From Gambelia wislizenii (taxonomy: Eukaryota; Chordata; Lepidosauria; Squamata; Crotaphytidae), in assembly GCA_030847615.1 (NCBI GenBank), contig JAUMIR010000015.1, forward strand, positions 6,217,501 to 6,281,500: a stretch of DNA of 64,000 nucleotides, written 5' to 3'. Below, piece after piece: positions 55,268 through 64,000 of the stretch. A program made the position numbers and the translations under genes. Every line of letters starts with the position of its first letter. Position 1 is the stretch's first letter. Below the pieces are notes generated by a model. The model was given only the letters and a program-made list of their open reading frames with translations. It made no database searches and was not told where the DNA came from.

Positions 55268-55456
55268 ATGTCTCAGCAGTGCAAGCAAGGTTGCAAGGCA
55301 CCCCCCTGCGTCACAAAGTGTCCCCCCAAAACCACCCCATGCTGTTCTCCACAGACGGTGGTGAAGTGTCCCCCCAAAACCATCCCATGCTGTCCTCCAC
55401 AGACGGTGGTAAAATGTCCCCCTAAATGCAAGCAACCTCCCAAGGGATGCTGTTGA
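55268..55456 (+). CDS. Small Cys/Pro/Lys-rich epidermal differentiation complex protein
   Basis: Exon 2 starts at 55244 after acceptor TTTTGTCACAACAG; ATG at 55268 in CGGAACCATGT, stop TGA at 55454. The product is 62 aa with 13 Cys, 15 Pro, 10 Lys and 6 Gln. It starts MSQQCKQGCK, has a 16-residue repeat KCPPKT-x-PCC-x-PQTVV at residues 17-32 and 33-48, a partial third copy at 49-53, and ends CKQPPKGCC. The underlying 48-bp DNA repeat is 55316-55363 and 55364-55411. The MSQQ/KQP termini with Gln and Lys suit transglutaminase cross-linking, and CC pairs suit disulfides, as in SPRR- and Cys-rich EDC proteins of reptiles (known of the group). Exon 1 at 53083-53136, a 2.1-kb repeat-filled intron and the poly(A) signal at 55741 complete the gene. 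I do not know its species-level name. It is intact. Confidence 0.88.
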   Translation: MSQQCKQGCKAPPCVTKCPPKTTPCCSPQTVVKCPPKTIPCCPPQTVVKCPPKCKQPPKGCC

Positions 55457-55740
55457 TAAACCTGCCCAGCAATGAAATGGAATATCGGTGAGATGTCTTG
55501 TCATCTGCTACATCATGTTGACGTCGCAGTCACTGACCCAACTTCTTCCTGTCGTCTTCTGGAACCACTGAAACCCTTCCTTCCCATTCTGCACTCTCAA
55601 GTCACTTCCTTGTGGTGTTAGAACATCTTTGTTGACTGACTGAGTGCCTATCTGAATCTCCATCTCAGAGCAGGAATGCTTCTCTGTGTTGTGAAAGTGT
55701 TGTGACCTAATTATCTCACATTCCATCCAGCTCTCACCGC

Positions 55741-55746
55741 AATAAA
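55741..55746 (+). terminator. Poly(A) signal of the small EDC gene
   Basis: AATAAA 285 bp after the stop codon, followed by a T/G-rich stretch (CATTGTTTTGCTTC). Confidence 0.75.
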
Positions 55747-55865
55747 CTTACCTACTTCCTAGCACCAACAGATCATTGTTTTGCTTCTTTTTCTGACAAC
55801 CTCCTCCTTCTCTTTCATTTACATATGGGCAACTGGGTTCAAATTATACAGTCACATTATAGGTA

Positions 55866-56170
55866 GCTGATATCTATATATAAGATTCTTGGGTATGTAC
55901 AATAAGCCTGGGTATGGTTCCTCTCCCAGTGTGCTGATTGGCTGCTTAGGAAACACACCCAACCAATCACCACCCACACGCTGCAACAGGACCCAGGCAG
56001 TCAACTAGTGGTGGCAGTGGCAGCGGGACACCACTGCTACCACTATGACAGCACCCAGACAGTCAACTGGCAGTGGTGGCAGCCATGGCGGTGGCAGGGC
56101 AACATAGAGAGTCACCCTCAACGATTATGGGAGAACAAAATATGGTACACCGGCTCCAGCTAGTTGATTT
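55866..56170. repeat. E-family dispersed repeat with (GGT)n core, copy 2
   Basis: GTACAATAAGCCTGGGTATG, GTGCTGATTGGCTGCTTAGG and AAACACACCCAACCAATCAC, then CAGTCAACTGGCAGTGGTGG and ATGGTACACCGGCTCCAGCT. Copy 1 is at 49822. Confidence 0.6.
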
Positions 56171-56189
56171 TATTTATTTATGCATTGTA

Positions 56190-56442
56190 CAGTTGGACAT
56201 TTGTATCTGCAGGGGTTTGGTTCCCGCACTTACAGTGGATACCGTAAACCACAGATAACAGTGAACCCTTTTAAAAGAATGGGATTTCTGGTTTAAAATA
56301 CCATAGAGTTGCATTGGAGGACCTAGAAGATGTCTAGAGAGGATACCGCTACCTCTCTAGGCATTTTCTAGGAAGACTCTATGCTCTGTCTTCTCGTTTT
56401 GTGTTCTACCGATATTGGTTCCACAGATACAGGGTTTCAGCT
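56190..56442. mobile_element. Tigger/mariner-like MITE
   Basis: TA at 56188 and 56443; inverted ends CAGTTGGACATTTGTATCTG and complement CAGCTGAAACCCTGTATCTG. Hairpin remnant GTCTAGAGAGG ... CCTCTCTAGGC at 56332-56370. Confidence 0.7.
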
Positions 56443-56920
56443 GTACTGATATTCCACCTTTTTCCCAACATGAGATTCAAGGCAGCTTTTTAAATTTTAT
56501 TTTCGAAAGAGCATTGGAATCTAATGTCCTTAACTTCCATAGCTTCCTATATGCATTCATAGTGCTCCTGTCTCTTCCCACTTGTAGAGATAACAGGATG
56601 TCTGGGTGAAGGCTTTCATTTCTTCCAGGCACCAGGGGCCATGGAAAATGTAATTTTTCCAGGATACATAAATTCTCAGTATGGACAGCAGATGCCATGT
56701 TGCAGGGCTCCTTCATGCCTGTGATGTTTTTGAGCATGCTGGGTTCTAAGGCTAATAGGCTCAGATAGACCTAAACTCTTCAAGCTACTCTGTTTCTACA
56801 TCACTCTAAGCTAGTCCTCCCCATCTCCCACCAAAGTCTTATGTGAATTCCCTCTGTTACATAATTGGGGCCAGTGTAGTATAGTTAAATGCATCAGCAG
56901 GGAGCCTGTACCCTCTATAT

Positions 56921-57562
56921 CAGGGATGGTCAAAGTGTGGCCGATGTGCTGCATGCAGCCCCAGAGCCATTTTTGTGATCCCCAGTCTTCCCAGAGGTCA
57001 CTTTTTGCCCCCAAATACCCTCTGGGAATATGGTGGCCATTTCTATCACATTTCCCCCCGCTTGGGCCAATTTAGGCCCAGAAGAAGCCTTATTTTGAAA
57101 CAAGTAGATAACAGGAAGTGATTTCCACTCACTTCCTATTGATAAAAAAAAGGCCTCTCTTGAATTTAAGATAGTCTAGGGACCCTACAAACATAACAAA
57201 AATGCACCCTAGAGGGCATTTGGGGAAAAAAATCTAATTTGCAGGATGGGGGCTAGATTTCCACTCACTTCCTATTGCTAAAAAAAGGCCTCTCCTGAAT
57301 TTAAGATAGTCTAGGGACCCTACAAATGTAATAAAAAAAATGTACACTAGAGGGCATTTGGGGGAAAAATCTAATTTGCAGGGTGGGGGCTAGAATGAGG
57401 GTTTGGTCCTCCAAGTTCTCCTGGGCAGGCAAATGTACCTCCTAGCATTCCACAGTTGCCCTGCTCTCTCTATTGGAGACTATAACTCCCATCATCTGAT
57501 CTCTGGAGATGATGAGAGTTGGTGTTCAGCAACACATGGAGGACCATAGGTTGTCCACCTCT
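56921..57562. mobile_element. Probable hAT-type element holding a 136-bp tandem duplication
   Basis: CAGGGATGGTCAAAGTGTGG on the left and complement CCAGAGGTGGACAACCTATG on the right look like old inverted ends; I see no matching 8-bp duplication. Within it, 57121-57256 and 57257-57392 are two copies of one unit (ATTTCCACTCACTTCCTATT ... CTAGAGGGCATTTGGG). Confidence 0.5.
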
Positions 57563-57794
57563 GGTGGACTGGAGAGACCACATCTCTTAAAGCAAGGATA
57601 AGTGTGTTCACCTTCTTGACCCAGTTGCTATAGCATTTTCAGCCAGCCTCCTGCTCTGTCAGTCTGGCTTCCTTCCCTGGGATATTGTCACAAAACGACT
57701 GCCTTTTAAATTAATGAGTTAATTGAATTGTATTGAATTTTACTTTAACAGTTAAACTAATTTAATTGTGATTTCCTCCACTGAGCTCAAGGGA

Positions 57795-57965
57795 AAGTAT
57801 CTGGTTCTCTTCTACCCCACTGTACCCTCATATTAACAACTCCATGAGACAGGTCAGGATTGCAAAGAGTGACTGGACCAAGATCACTATTGAGCAGGAC
57901 TAGAACCTGGATCTCCCAGTTTTCCATCCAGCAGTCTGGATTACACCATATTGCCTTGCATTCTC
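57795..57965 (-). mobile_element. tRNA-type/MIR-like SINE remnant
   Basis: GCAAAGAGTGACTGGACCAA and CTAGAACCTGGATCTCCCAG resemble the core and B-box of MIR-like SINEs on the minus strand, much diverged from SINE-A. Confidence 0.4.
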
Positions 57966-58265
57966 TCCTCACTGTTGTGGAAGAAAAGTAGGCTGTCAAG
58001 GCAATTAATATATATAGTATTTGGACAGGCTTGTTGGCTTCAGGCTAGGATGAATTAAAACCCAGCTTGCCTGAAACATGATATTTGGCTCCCAGTTGAT
58101 ACATATGTGACTGTCTCAAAATGACAGGTCTATTTGGTAATAGCAGTCTAGTATCTTGTTGATCCACCCTCTCAATCTTGACCAGCATGCCTGGGATTTG
58201 GGCAACTTTGGTGGGGTATGCTATGAAATATGTCATTGAAGTGCCCCTGGCCTCAATTATATTGG

Positions 58266-58385
58266 TTTGACTCATCTAGAATAGAGCTATTGATTCCATT
58301 ATTGAACTGTGAGTCAACACATAGATAAATAACATTGATCCAATTTATCTACTCCAGTTGGGAATAACAATAGGATTTAGACCCT
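58266..58385. mobile_element. Short palindromic MITE, diverged
   Basis: AACTGTGAGTCAACACATAG in the middle and TCTACTCCAGTTGGGAATAA then CAATAGGATTT at the right end; the left end is decayed. Confidence 0.5.
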
Positions 58386-58479
58386 TGAATCACATCTGGC
58401 CTTTAATGGCATTGGTTAGTAGCCCCCAGAAAACTTGGTTGCTTCTTCCTCTTCTTCATCCTACTTGGTCTTTTTGATC

Positions 58480-58796
58480 ATAGAAACATAGAATCATAGA
58501 ATTGTAGAGTTGGAAGAGACCACGAGGGCCATCCAGTCCAACCCCCCTGCCACGCAGGAAATCTTGATCAAAGCATCCCTGACAGATGGCAATCCAGCCT
58601 CTGTTTAAAGACCTCCAAGGAAGGACACTCCACCACGCTCCGAGGGAGTGTGTTCCACTGCCAAACAGCTCTTACTGTCAAAAAGTTCCTCCTAATGTTG
58701 AGGTGGAATCTCTGTTCCTGGAGCTTGCATCCATTGCTCCGTGTTCCAGTCTCTGGAGTAGCAGAAAACAAGCCTGCTCCATCCTCAGCGTGACAC
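58480..58796 (-). mobile_element. CR1 LINE 3' fragment
   Basis: Tail ATCATAGAATTGTAGAGTTG; minus [23 protein letters not shown] to [15 protein letters not shown]. The 5' end stops at 58796 against a pyrimidine run. Confidence 0.88.
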
Positions 58797-59077
58797 TTTC
58801 TTTCTTTCCTTTCTTGAGACACATCAATTATGAAGTAACCAAAGGTAGGGCAAAGATCAGATTGGATATCTTTTTTGTTTGGGCTTAGTGGCCTCCTCTC
58901 TGTGGCAAGATGGCTGCTCCCTTCCTTTTCCATGACTATCTCTAGCTTTCCCTCTGATGATTTTGATGATGTTGTAGCTGAATTGCTAAGCCAAAAGCAA
59001 GTCTAGATAATTGACTTAAGACCAAAGAGAGTTTGGAAGAACTTTGAATAGTTACTACTCTGCATTTTATTGTTTCT

Positions 59078-59460
59078 AATTGCTGTTAAGTCAACTTCAA
59101 CTTATGGTGATCCTAAGAATTTGAGACCTCCAAGTCTCCTTGTTATCAACAGCTCTGTTCAGGTCTTGCAGACTCAGGGCTGTGGCTTCCTTGAAAGAAT
59201 TATCCACCTGTAATGCAGTCTTCCTCTTTTCCTACTGCCTTCTACCTTACCAAGCATTATTGTCTTTTTTAAAAGAGTCATATTTTCTTATCATATGTCC
59301 AAGGTATGATAGTCCAGTTTAGTCATCTTGACTTCAAGAGAGAACTTGGCTTCATTTGCTCCACGATGATTTTATTTTATTTTTGCAGTCCATGGTATCG
59401 GTAGAATTCTTATCCAGCACCACATCAAATGGGTTGGTTCCATTCCTATAATCTTTTCTC
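59078..59460 (-). mobile_element. RTE/BovB-like LINE 3' fragment
   Basis: CTGTTAAGTCAACTTCAACT, TTGAGACCTCCAAGTCTCC, GACTCAGGGCTGTGGCTTCC and TACCAAGCATTATTGTC align by eye with the copy at 31235 on the other strand and extend further 5'. Confidence 0.65.
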
Positions 59461-59497
59461 ACTGTCCATCTTTAACAACCATACATAGAAATCAGAA

Positions 59498-59730
59498 ATA
59501 CAGAGGGCCCTTGGTGTCTGCTGGGGTTTGATTCAAGGACCCTGCCCCCCTGGATACCAACATCCTTGGATGTTCAAGTCCCGTTATATACAATGGTATA
59601 GTCCCTTATATAAAATGGTGAAGTTTGCTTTTTGGATTCGTCACTCCTCCTCCAAATATTTTCAAGCCATGACTGGTTGAAACCATGGATGCAGAACCCA
59701 CAAATACAGAGGGCTGACTGTACATGGACT
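59498..59730. mobile_element. Tigger-like element, second family
   Basis: ACAGAGGGCCCTTGGTGTCT and, inverted, CACAAATACAGAGGGCTGAC at the ends; internal AAGTTTGCTTTTTGGATTCG. Relatives at 14542 and 35900. Confidence 0.65.
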
Positions 59731-59801
59731 GTACTATGGTATGGACAATCCTGACTTTGGTATTCTGTGACGTATCTTTACACTTCCTTAGATTACTTAT
59801 C

Positions 59802-60346
59802 ATAGAATCATAGAATCATAGAGTTGGAAGAGACCACAAGGGCTATCCAGTCCAAGACCCTGCCATGCAGGAATACACAATCAAAGCATTCCCAACAGAT
59901 GGCCATCCAGCTGCTGTTTAATAACTTCCAAAGAAGGCAACTCCACCACACTCCCAGGCAGTGTATTCCACTTCTGGACAGCTCTTACTGTTAGGAAGGT
60001 CTTCCTAATGTTTAGGTGGAATCTCTACCTGGAGTTTGAACCCATTGCTCCATGTCCTAGTCTCTGGAGCAGCAGAAAACAAGCTTGATCCATCCTCAGT
60101 ATGACATTCCTTCAAATATTTAAACATGGCTATCATGTCCCCTCTCAACCTTCTCTTCTTCAGACTAAACATGCCCAGCTCCCTAAGCCGCTCCTCAGAG
60201 AGCATCATGGCTTCCAGACCTTTAACCATTTTGGTCATCATCCTCTGGACACGTTCCAGCTTCTTAATATCCTTCCTGAATTGTGGTGCCCAGAACTGGA
60301 CACGGTATTCCAGGTGAGGTCTGACCAAAGCAGAACAGAGTTGCCT
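59802..60346 (-). mobile_element. CR1 LINE 3' fragment
   Basis: Tail ATCATAGAATCATAGAGTTG. The minus ORF encodes [40 protein letters not shown] and [20 protein letters not shown], then leaves frame near 60025. Confidence 0.9.
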
Positions 60347-60889
60347 ACAGCCCATGGTCACTGTCCCTGCTGGATGAAGGATCCTGGGAACTGGACTTCA
60401 AAAAGTTCAGTTTCCAAGACTCTGATGTCAGTAGGAGGCAGACTGCAGGATTGATATTTAACATAATAAATTAATCTGTAATTATCAATTACTTAAATTG
60501 TTGGCTTAGCAATTCAGTCTTCTCTAAGTAGTGATTTCCCATTGATTATTTCATTACTTAGGATAATCTCATGATAGCTGCCAGAATTATTTGGAATGAT
60601 GAGATTGATAAGATTATAAATTAAATGAACCCCTAATGAACCATATACAGTTTATGTTACGTGGGATGATGCAGGTAGAGACATGCTATTTGGCACATAT
60701 GTCATAACAGGGATCTCAGGTCTTTGCATGCCCATCTTTATCAAAACTTGGAAAAGTTGCTTACTGGCACTACAGTGTCCAGTGGCCATACTGCCTGGGG
60801 GATTCTGGGATCCATAGTCCCCCAAAGTAATATTTTCAAATTCTACATTTGTGTGCCAATGAGAGCTTGGAAGGAAAAGTTACTTTTGG

Positions 60890-61246
60890 GGATTGCAATT
60901 CTATGAAAAGTGAAAAGATAGGCACTAGCAAATATTTGAAGGACTGCCATGGGGAAGATGGAGTGGGTTTGTTTACAGCTGCTCCAGAGGGCAAGACTTG
61001 GACTAATGGAGTCAGAAGAAAGAAGAATCCAATTAAACTGTAGGAATAACTTCCACACAGGAATAACAGTTTGACAGTGGATTGGACTTCCTCAGAAGGT
61101 GGTGGATTTTATTTTATTAGAGGTTTGAAAGAGAAGATGAGGTGGCTGCCTCTGATAAATACTTTCACTGTGGATTCCTGTACTGGCAAAAGATTGGACT
61201 AGGTGACACTTGGGGGTCCCTTCCCACTCCATGGTTTTATGATTCT
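60890..61246 (+). mobile_element. Older CR1 3' fragment
   Basis: SKYLKDCHGEDGVGLFTAAP in the 64-codon ORF, then GGAATAACAGTTTGACAGTG and the tail CCATGGTTTTATGATTCTAT. Confidence 0.75.
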
Positions 61247-61251
61247 ATCCT

Positions 61252-61407
61252 CTAGCTTGAATAAAAAGTCATTAGGAGATTCTGGGAAGTTCTGGCCTGT
61301 ACGTAGCCAAAGCAGCATCCACCACAGACAAAAGGGACAGAGCAGCATGTTCCGGGGCAATCCTTGAAGTTCACAGGAGCACCAAAAGTAGAACACCTTG
61401 ACATATA
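61252..61407 (-). CDS. Candidate small Cys-rich ORF (possible EDC-type exon or its remnant)
   Basis: On the minus strand a good acceptor (pyrimidine tract ending CTTTAAAG, 61408-61409) is followed three bases later by an ATG (61404-61402) opening a 50-codon frame that stops at 61254-61252. The product has 7 Cys, six of them in CPGTCCSVPFVCGGCCFG (residues 16-33), and starts MSRCSTFGAPVNF. A CR1 tail lies only a few bases beyond the stop, so the true 3' end may be lost. No TATA/exon 1 pair was identified. I recognise no family. Composition and locus suggest an EDC gene or a decayed one; chance is also possible. Confidence 0.3.
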   Translation of the reverse strand, partial: YMSRCSTFGAPVNFKDCPGTCCSVPFVCGGCCFGYVQARTSQNLLMTFYSS

Positions 61408-61516
61408 CTTTAAAGGAGAAAAATGAAGAAGGCAATGCAGAACAACACAAGGTAGACAGAACATGCACAGCAGTTATAGTTGTGTTTGTGTGTGTGTGTG
61501 TGTGAATGAGCTCTGC

Positions 61517-61785
61517 TTTATTGATGTACAAAGCTGTACTTTACAACCTGTTACAGTTCATTTATCCAGATTTACAGAGGATAGTACTCTCAGGAAACAT
61601 GACTCAACTTGAACACAAAACACAACACTGCAACAGGTGCACAAGCAACTCTTAGCAGCATGAGGTCTTTGACCAGCCATTGGGTGAGGGGGATAAAAGG
61701 AATGGAGTAATTTGGAAAAGAGTATGGCTGGTTGGAATCCATAGTCTTTGTATAGTAGACTCTTGTCCCTGAGGCATCTGACCAT
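61517..61785 (-). other. Candidate 3' exon with poly(A) signal
   Basis: A 75-codon minus-strand ORF (61785-61558) with a late Cys cluster CLCTCCSVVFCVQVESCF is followed 36 bp after its stop by AATAAA (61522-61517). A second frame over the first part reads MDSNQPYSFPNYSIPFIPL, so a frameshifted Pro/Tyr/Cys-type EDC gene is conceivable. Nothing else supports it. Confidence 0.2.
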
Positions 61786-61911
61786 CAGAGGGAGATCTTG
61801 TCTTGTTCTTTACCTCTGTCTCCACTGCACTGCAGCAACATCATTCTCAATGGCCAAAGGGTGGAACTGCAGCTCCTAGTTCAATAATTGTCAGTGGCTG
61901 CTGCTGCTAGG

Positions 61912-61958
61912 CTGCAATCTTATTGGTTAGTCTCCTGCTAGAACAGACCCACTGAAAT
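61912..61958. mobile_element. Half of a short palindromic MITE
   Basis: GCAATCTTATTGGTTAGTCT and TAGAACAGACCCACTG match the left half of the family at 18357; it ends at the CR1. Confidence 0.5.
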
Positions 61959-61959
61959 A

Positions 61960-63248
61960 TTAGGAATAACTTCCTGGCAGTAAGAGCTGTTCCCTATTGA
62001 TGGTAGCTTGTTTAACTTAAGCCATCTGAGGGCTCGCACTAAGACTCTAAACTATCTAGTCCATGAGCTGCTCTTTGCTGATGATGCTGCCCTTGTTGCC
62101 CACAGAGAAGCAGCTCTGCAGCGCCTAACATCCTGCTTTACAACAGCTGCAGAGCTGTTTGGGCTGGAAGTCAACCTGAAGAAAAGGGAAGTTCTCTAAC
62201 AGCCTGCACCACAGGACGAACACCATCATTCCCACATTGCCGTAGGCAAATCTGTGCTTAAGTCCGTTCAGCAGTTCACCTACCTGGGAAGCATCATCTC
62301 CCCAGATGCCAAGATTGACAAAGAGATCGATCACAGATTAGCAAAGGCATATAGTGCATTTGGAAGACTTTACAAAAGAGTCTGGAGTAACAAACACCTG
62401 AGGCAAAGCACAAAAATCAGTGTGTATAGAGCCATTGTACTGTCCATTCTCCTTTACTGGTCTGAAACATGGGTCACCTATTGCCAACACTAACGACTCC
62501 TCAAATGTTTTCATCAGTGCTTTATACGTACAATCCTAAATCTACACTGGACTGACTATGTGATGAATGTTGCTGTCCTTGAGCAAGCAGGGATCACCAG
62601 CATTGAGGCCAGGATATTGAGAACACAGCTGCGTTGGGCAGGGCACGTTTCTAGGATGGAGGACCATCGCCTCCCAAAAATACTACTCTACGGTGAACTC
62701 GTCATGGGTCAGCATAAGAGGGGCGCTCCAAAAAAGCGATACAAGGATTCCCCGAAACAACATCTCAGGCTTCACCAAATTGATCACCAACAACGGTCTG
62801 CCTTGGCTTCACATCAGGACACATGGAGATGCACTATCCACAATGCTGCAGCTTTATTTGAGAACTCACACCGAACAAGTCTTGAAGAGAAATGATAACG
62901 CAGAAAGAATCACAACCCAGAAACATCACCCAAGGAGACCTTCTGGTGTGCTTTCTGCAACCGGACTTGTTTATCTCGGATTGGCCTTTTCAGTCATCAG
63001 TGCACTTGCAGAAAGCGCAGGATGAGTCCTTCCTGAATCTTCGTTTGTGAAGAAAAGCCAGAGAGAGAGAAAGAGAGAGAGAGAAAGAGCTGTTCAGCAG
63101 TGGAATGCACTGCCTTGGAGTGTGATGGAATCTCCTTTAAACAGAGGCTGGATGGCCATTGTCAGGAGTGATTTGATTGTGTATCCTTGTAGGGCATAAT
63201 GGAGTTGGACTAGATGGCCCTTGTGGTCTCTTCCAACTCTATGATTCT
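61960..63248 (+). mobile_element. CR1 3' fragment split by a hairpin-tail LINE
   Basis: CR1 sequence ATTAGGAATAACTTCCTGGC to AAGAGCTGTTC (61992) resumes at 63085 with AAGAGCTGTTCAGCAGTGGA and runs to CCAACTCTATGATTCT at 63248. Confidence 0.85.
61993..63084 (+). mobile_element. Hairpin-tail LINE, 5'-truncated, with 11-bp TSD
   Basis: AAGAGCTGTTC at 61982-61992 and 63085-63095 flanks a plus-strand copy covering the end of the RT (LLFADDAALVAHREAALQRL) and the C-terminal domain (AKAYSAFGRLYKRVWSNKHL, LRWAGHVSRMEDHRLPK). It ends in TCTTCG-TTTG-TGAAGA, AAAAGCCAGAGAG and an (AG)n tail. Stops lie at about 62197-62199 and 62491-62493, so it is inactive. Confidence 0.9.
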
Positions 63249-63439
63249 TCCAACATTTCACAGATGAAAACCAGGATTCATGTGGCCAAACAGCACCAGT
63301 GTAGCCAAGACAAAAGCACAGACAAGCTAGGAGGGGTTGCAGCAGTTTGCTTTTGTCTGAGCTGATTGAGAAAGGCAAGATTTGCCTCTTTCCTCTCCTC
63401 TCCCCACTGCTGAGTTAACCCAGTGCAAACTCCTTTTGT

Positions 63440-64000
63440 ACTTTGGACTCAATTTGCAAACTGAAGTAAGCTGAGGACAAAGGGGGGAAAGTCAAAGGAA
63501 GAGAGAAAAACTGGGACATTTTAAAAGCAGCTGAAAAAGTACAACAGCAGAGGATTAATTGGGATTGTCCTTACAAATCTGGGACCATTGCAAGTTATGT
63601 GGTGAATTCCAGGGATTCAATGGAAAAGGCAGAATTACTCAACACCTTCTTTGCCTCAGTGTTTTCAGAAAAGGAAAAGGAGGACCAACCTGAAGATAAT
63701 GGAACAGAGGACACAATAGGGGAAATCCAGCACAGAATAAGCAAAGAGGTAGTACAGGAATACCTTCTTAATCTAAATGAATTTAAATCTCCAGGACCAG
63801 ATGAACTACATCCAAGAGTATTAAAAGAGCTGGCAAATATAATCTCAGAGCCATTGGCAATAATCTTTGAGAACTCCTGGAGAACAGGAGAAGTCCCAGC
63901 AGACTGGAGGAGGGCAAACATTGTTCCCATCTTCAAAAAGGGGGAAAAAGAGGATCCTAACAATTATCGTCCAGTTAGTCTGACATCAATACCAGGGAAG
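63440..64000 (+). mobile_element. CR1 LINE, linker and RT N-terminus, continues past the window
   Basis: In a plus frame: [59 protein letters not shown] and [20 protein letters not shown]. This is the start of the CR1 reverse transcriptase, open over at least 120 codons to the edge. It may be a longer copy than any other CR1 here. Confidence 0.9.

Overview
The window looks like part of the epidermal differentiation complex (EDC) of a squamate reptile, most likely a lizard. Three things point there. (1) It carries two S100-fused-type protein loci, a cornulin (CRNN) on the minus strand and a decayed trichohyalin/scaffoldin-like gene on the plus strand. (2) It carries a small Cys/Pro/Lys-rich EDC gene with a TATA box, a non-coding exon 1 and a single coding exon. 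(3) The rest is a dense lizard-style repeat landscape: CR1, L2, RTE/BovB-like and L1 LINEs, tRNA-derived SINEs with an RTE-like tail, and Tigger-, hAT- and MITE-type DNA elements. No prokaryotic or viral genes were seen.

Layout. About 2.16-4.05 kb holds the S100-fused pseudogene (+). About 14.9-20.4 kb holds the CRNN gene (-): TATA box, exon 1, exon 2 with the first EF-hand, exon 3 with the second EF-hand and a long Q/K/E/P-rich tail, and a candidate poly(A) signal. About 24.2-27.4 kb is a nearly complete L2-type LINE (-). About 37.96-41.95 kb is a full-length APE-type LINE (-) bounded by 11-bp target-site duplications; I call its family the 'hairpin-tail LINE'. At 44.0-44.7 kb a CCAAT-rich stretch is followed by an array of E-boxes spaced 12-13 bp. 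At 48.64-49.24 kb there is a near-perfect 224-bp inverted repeat flanked by a 14-bp direct duplication. About 53.05-55.75 kb is the two-exon EDC gene (+). The last 3 kb holds two doubtful small Cys-containing ORFs, another hairpin-tail LINE nested in a CR1, and a CR1 that runs off the end of the window.

Function. The recognisable host genes all belong to keratinocyte cornification. CRNN is an S100-fused-type protein with a calcium-binding N-terminus and a long Gln/Lys-rich, probably transglutaminase-cross-linked tail. The short Cys/Pro protein is the kind of component cross-linked by disulfides and isopeptide bonds in the cornified envelope. Nearly every other ORF above 60 codons lies in a transposon, a simple repeat, or antisense to one of these genes.

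Short names used below: SINE-A = tRNA-headed SINE whose tail resembles the RTE/BovB 3' end; SINE-B = a second tRNA-headed SINE with an L2-like tail; P-family = repeat built from TTTTCTG-CA-CAGAAAA palindromes; D-family and E-family = unidentified dispersed repeats.
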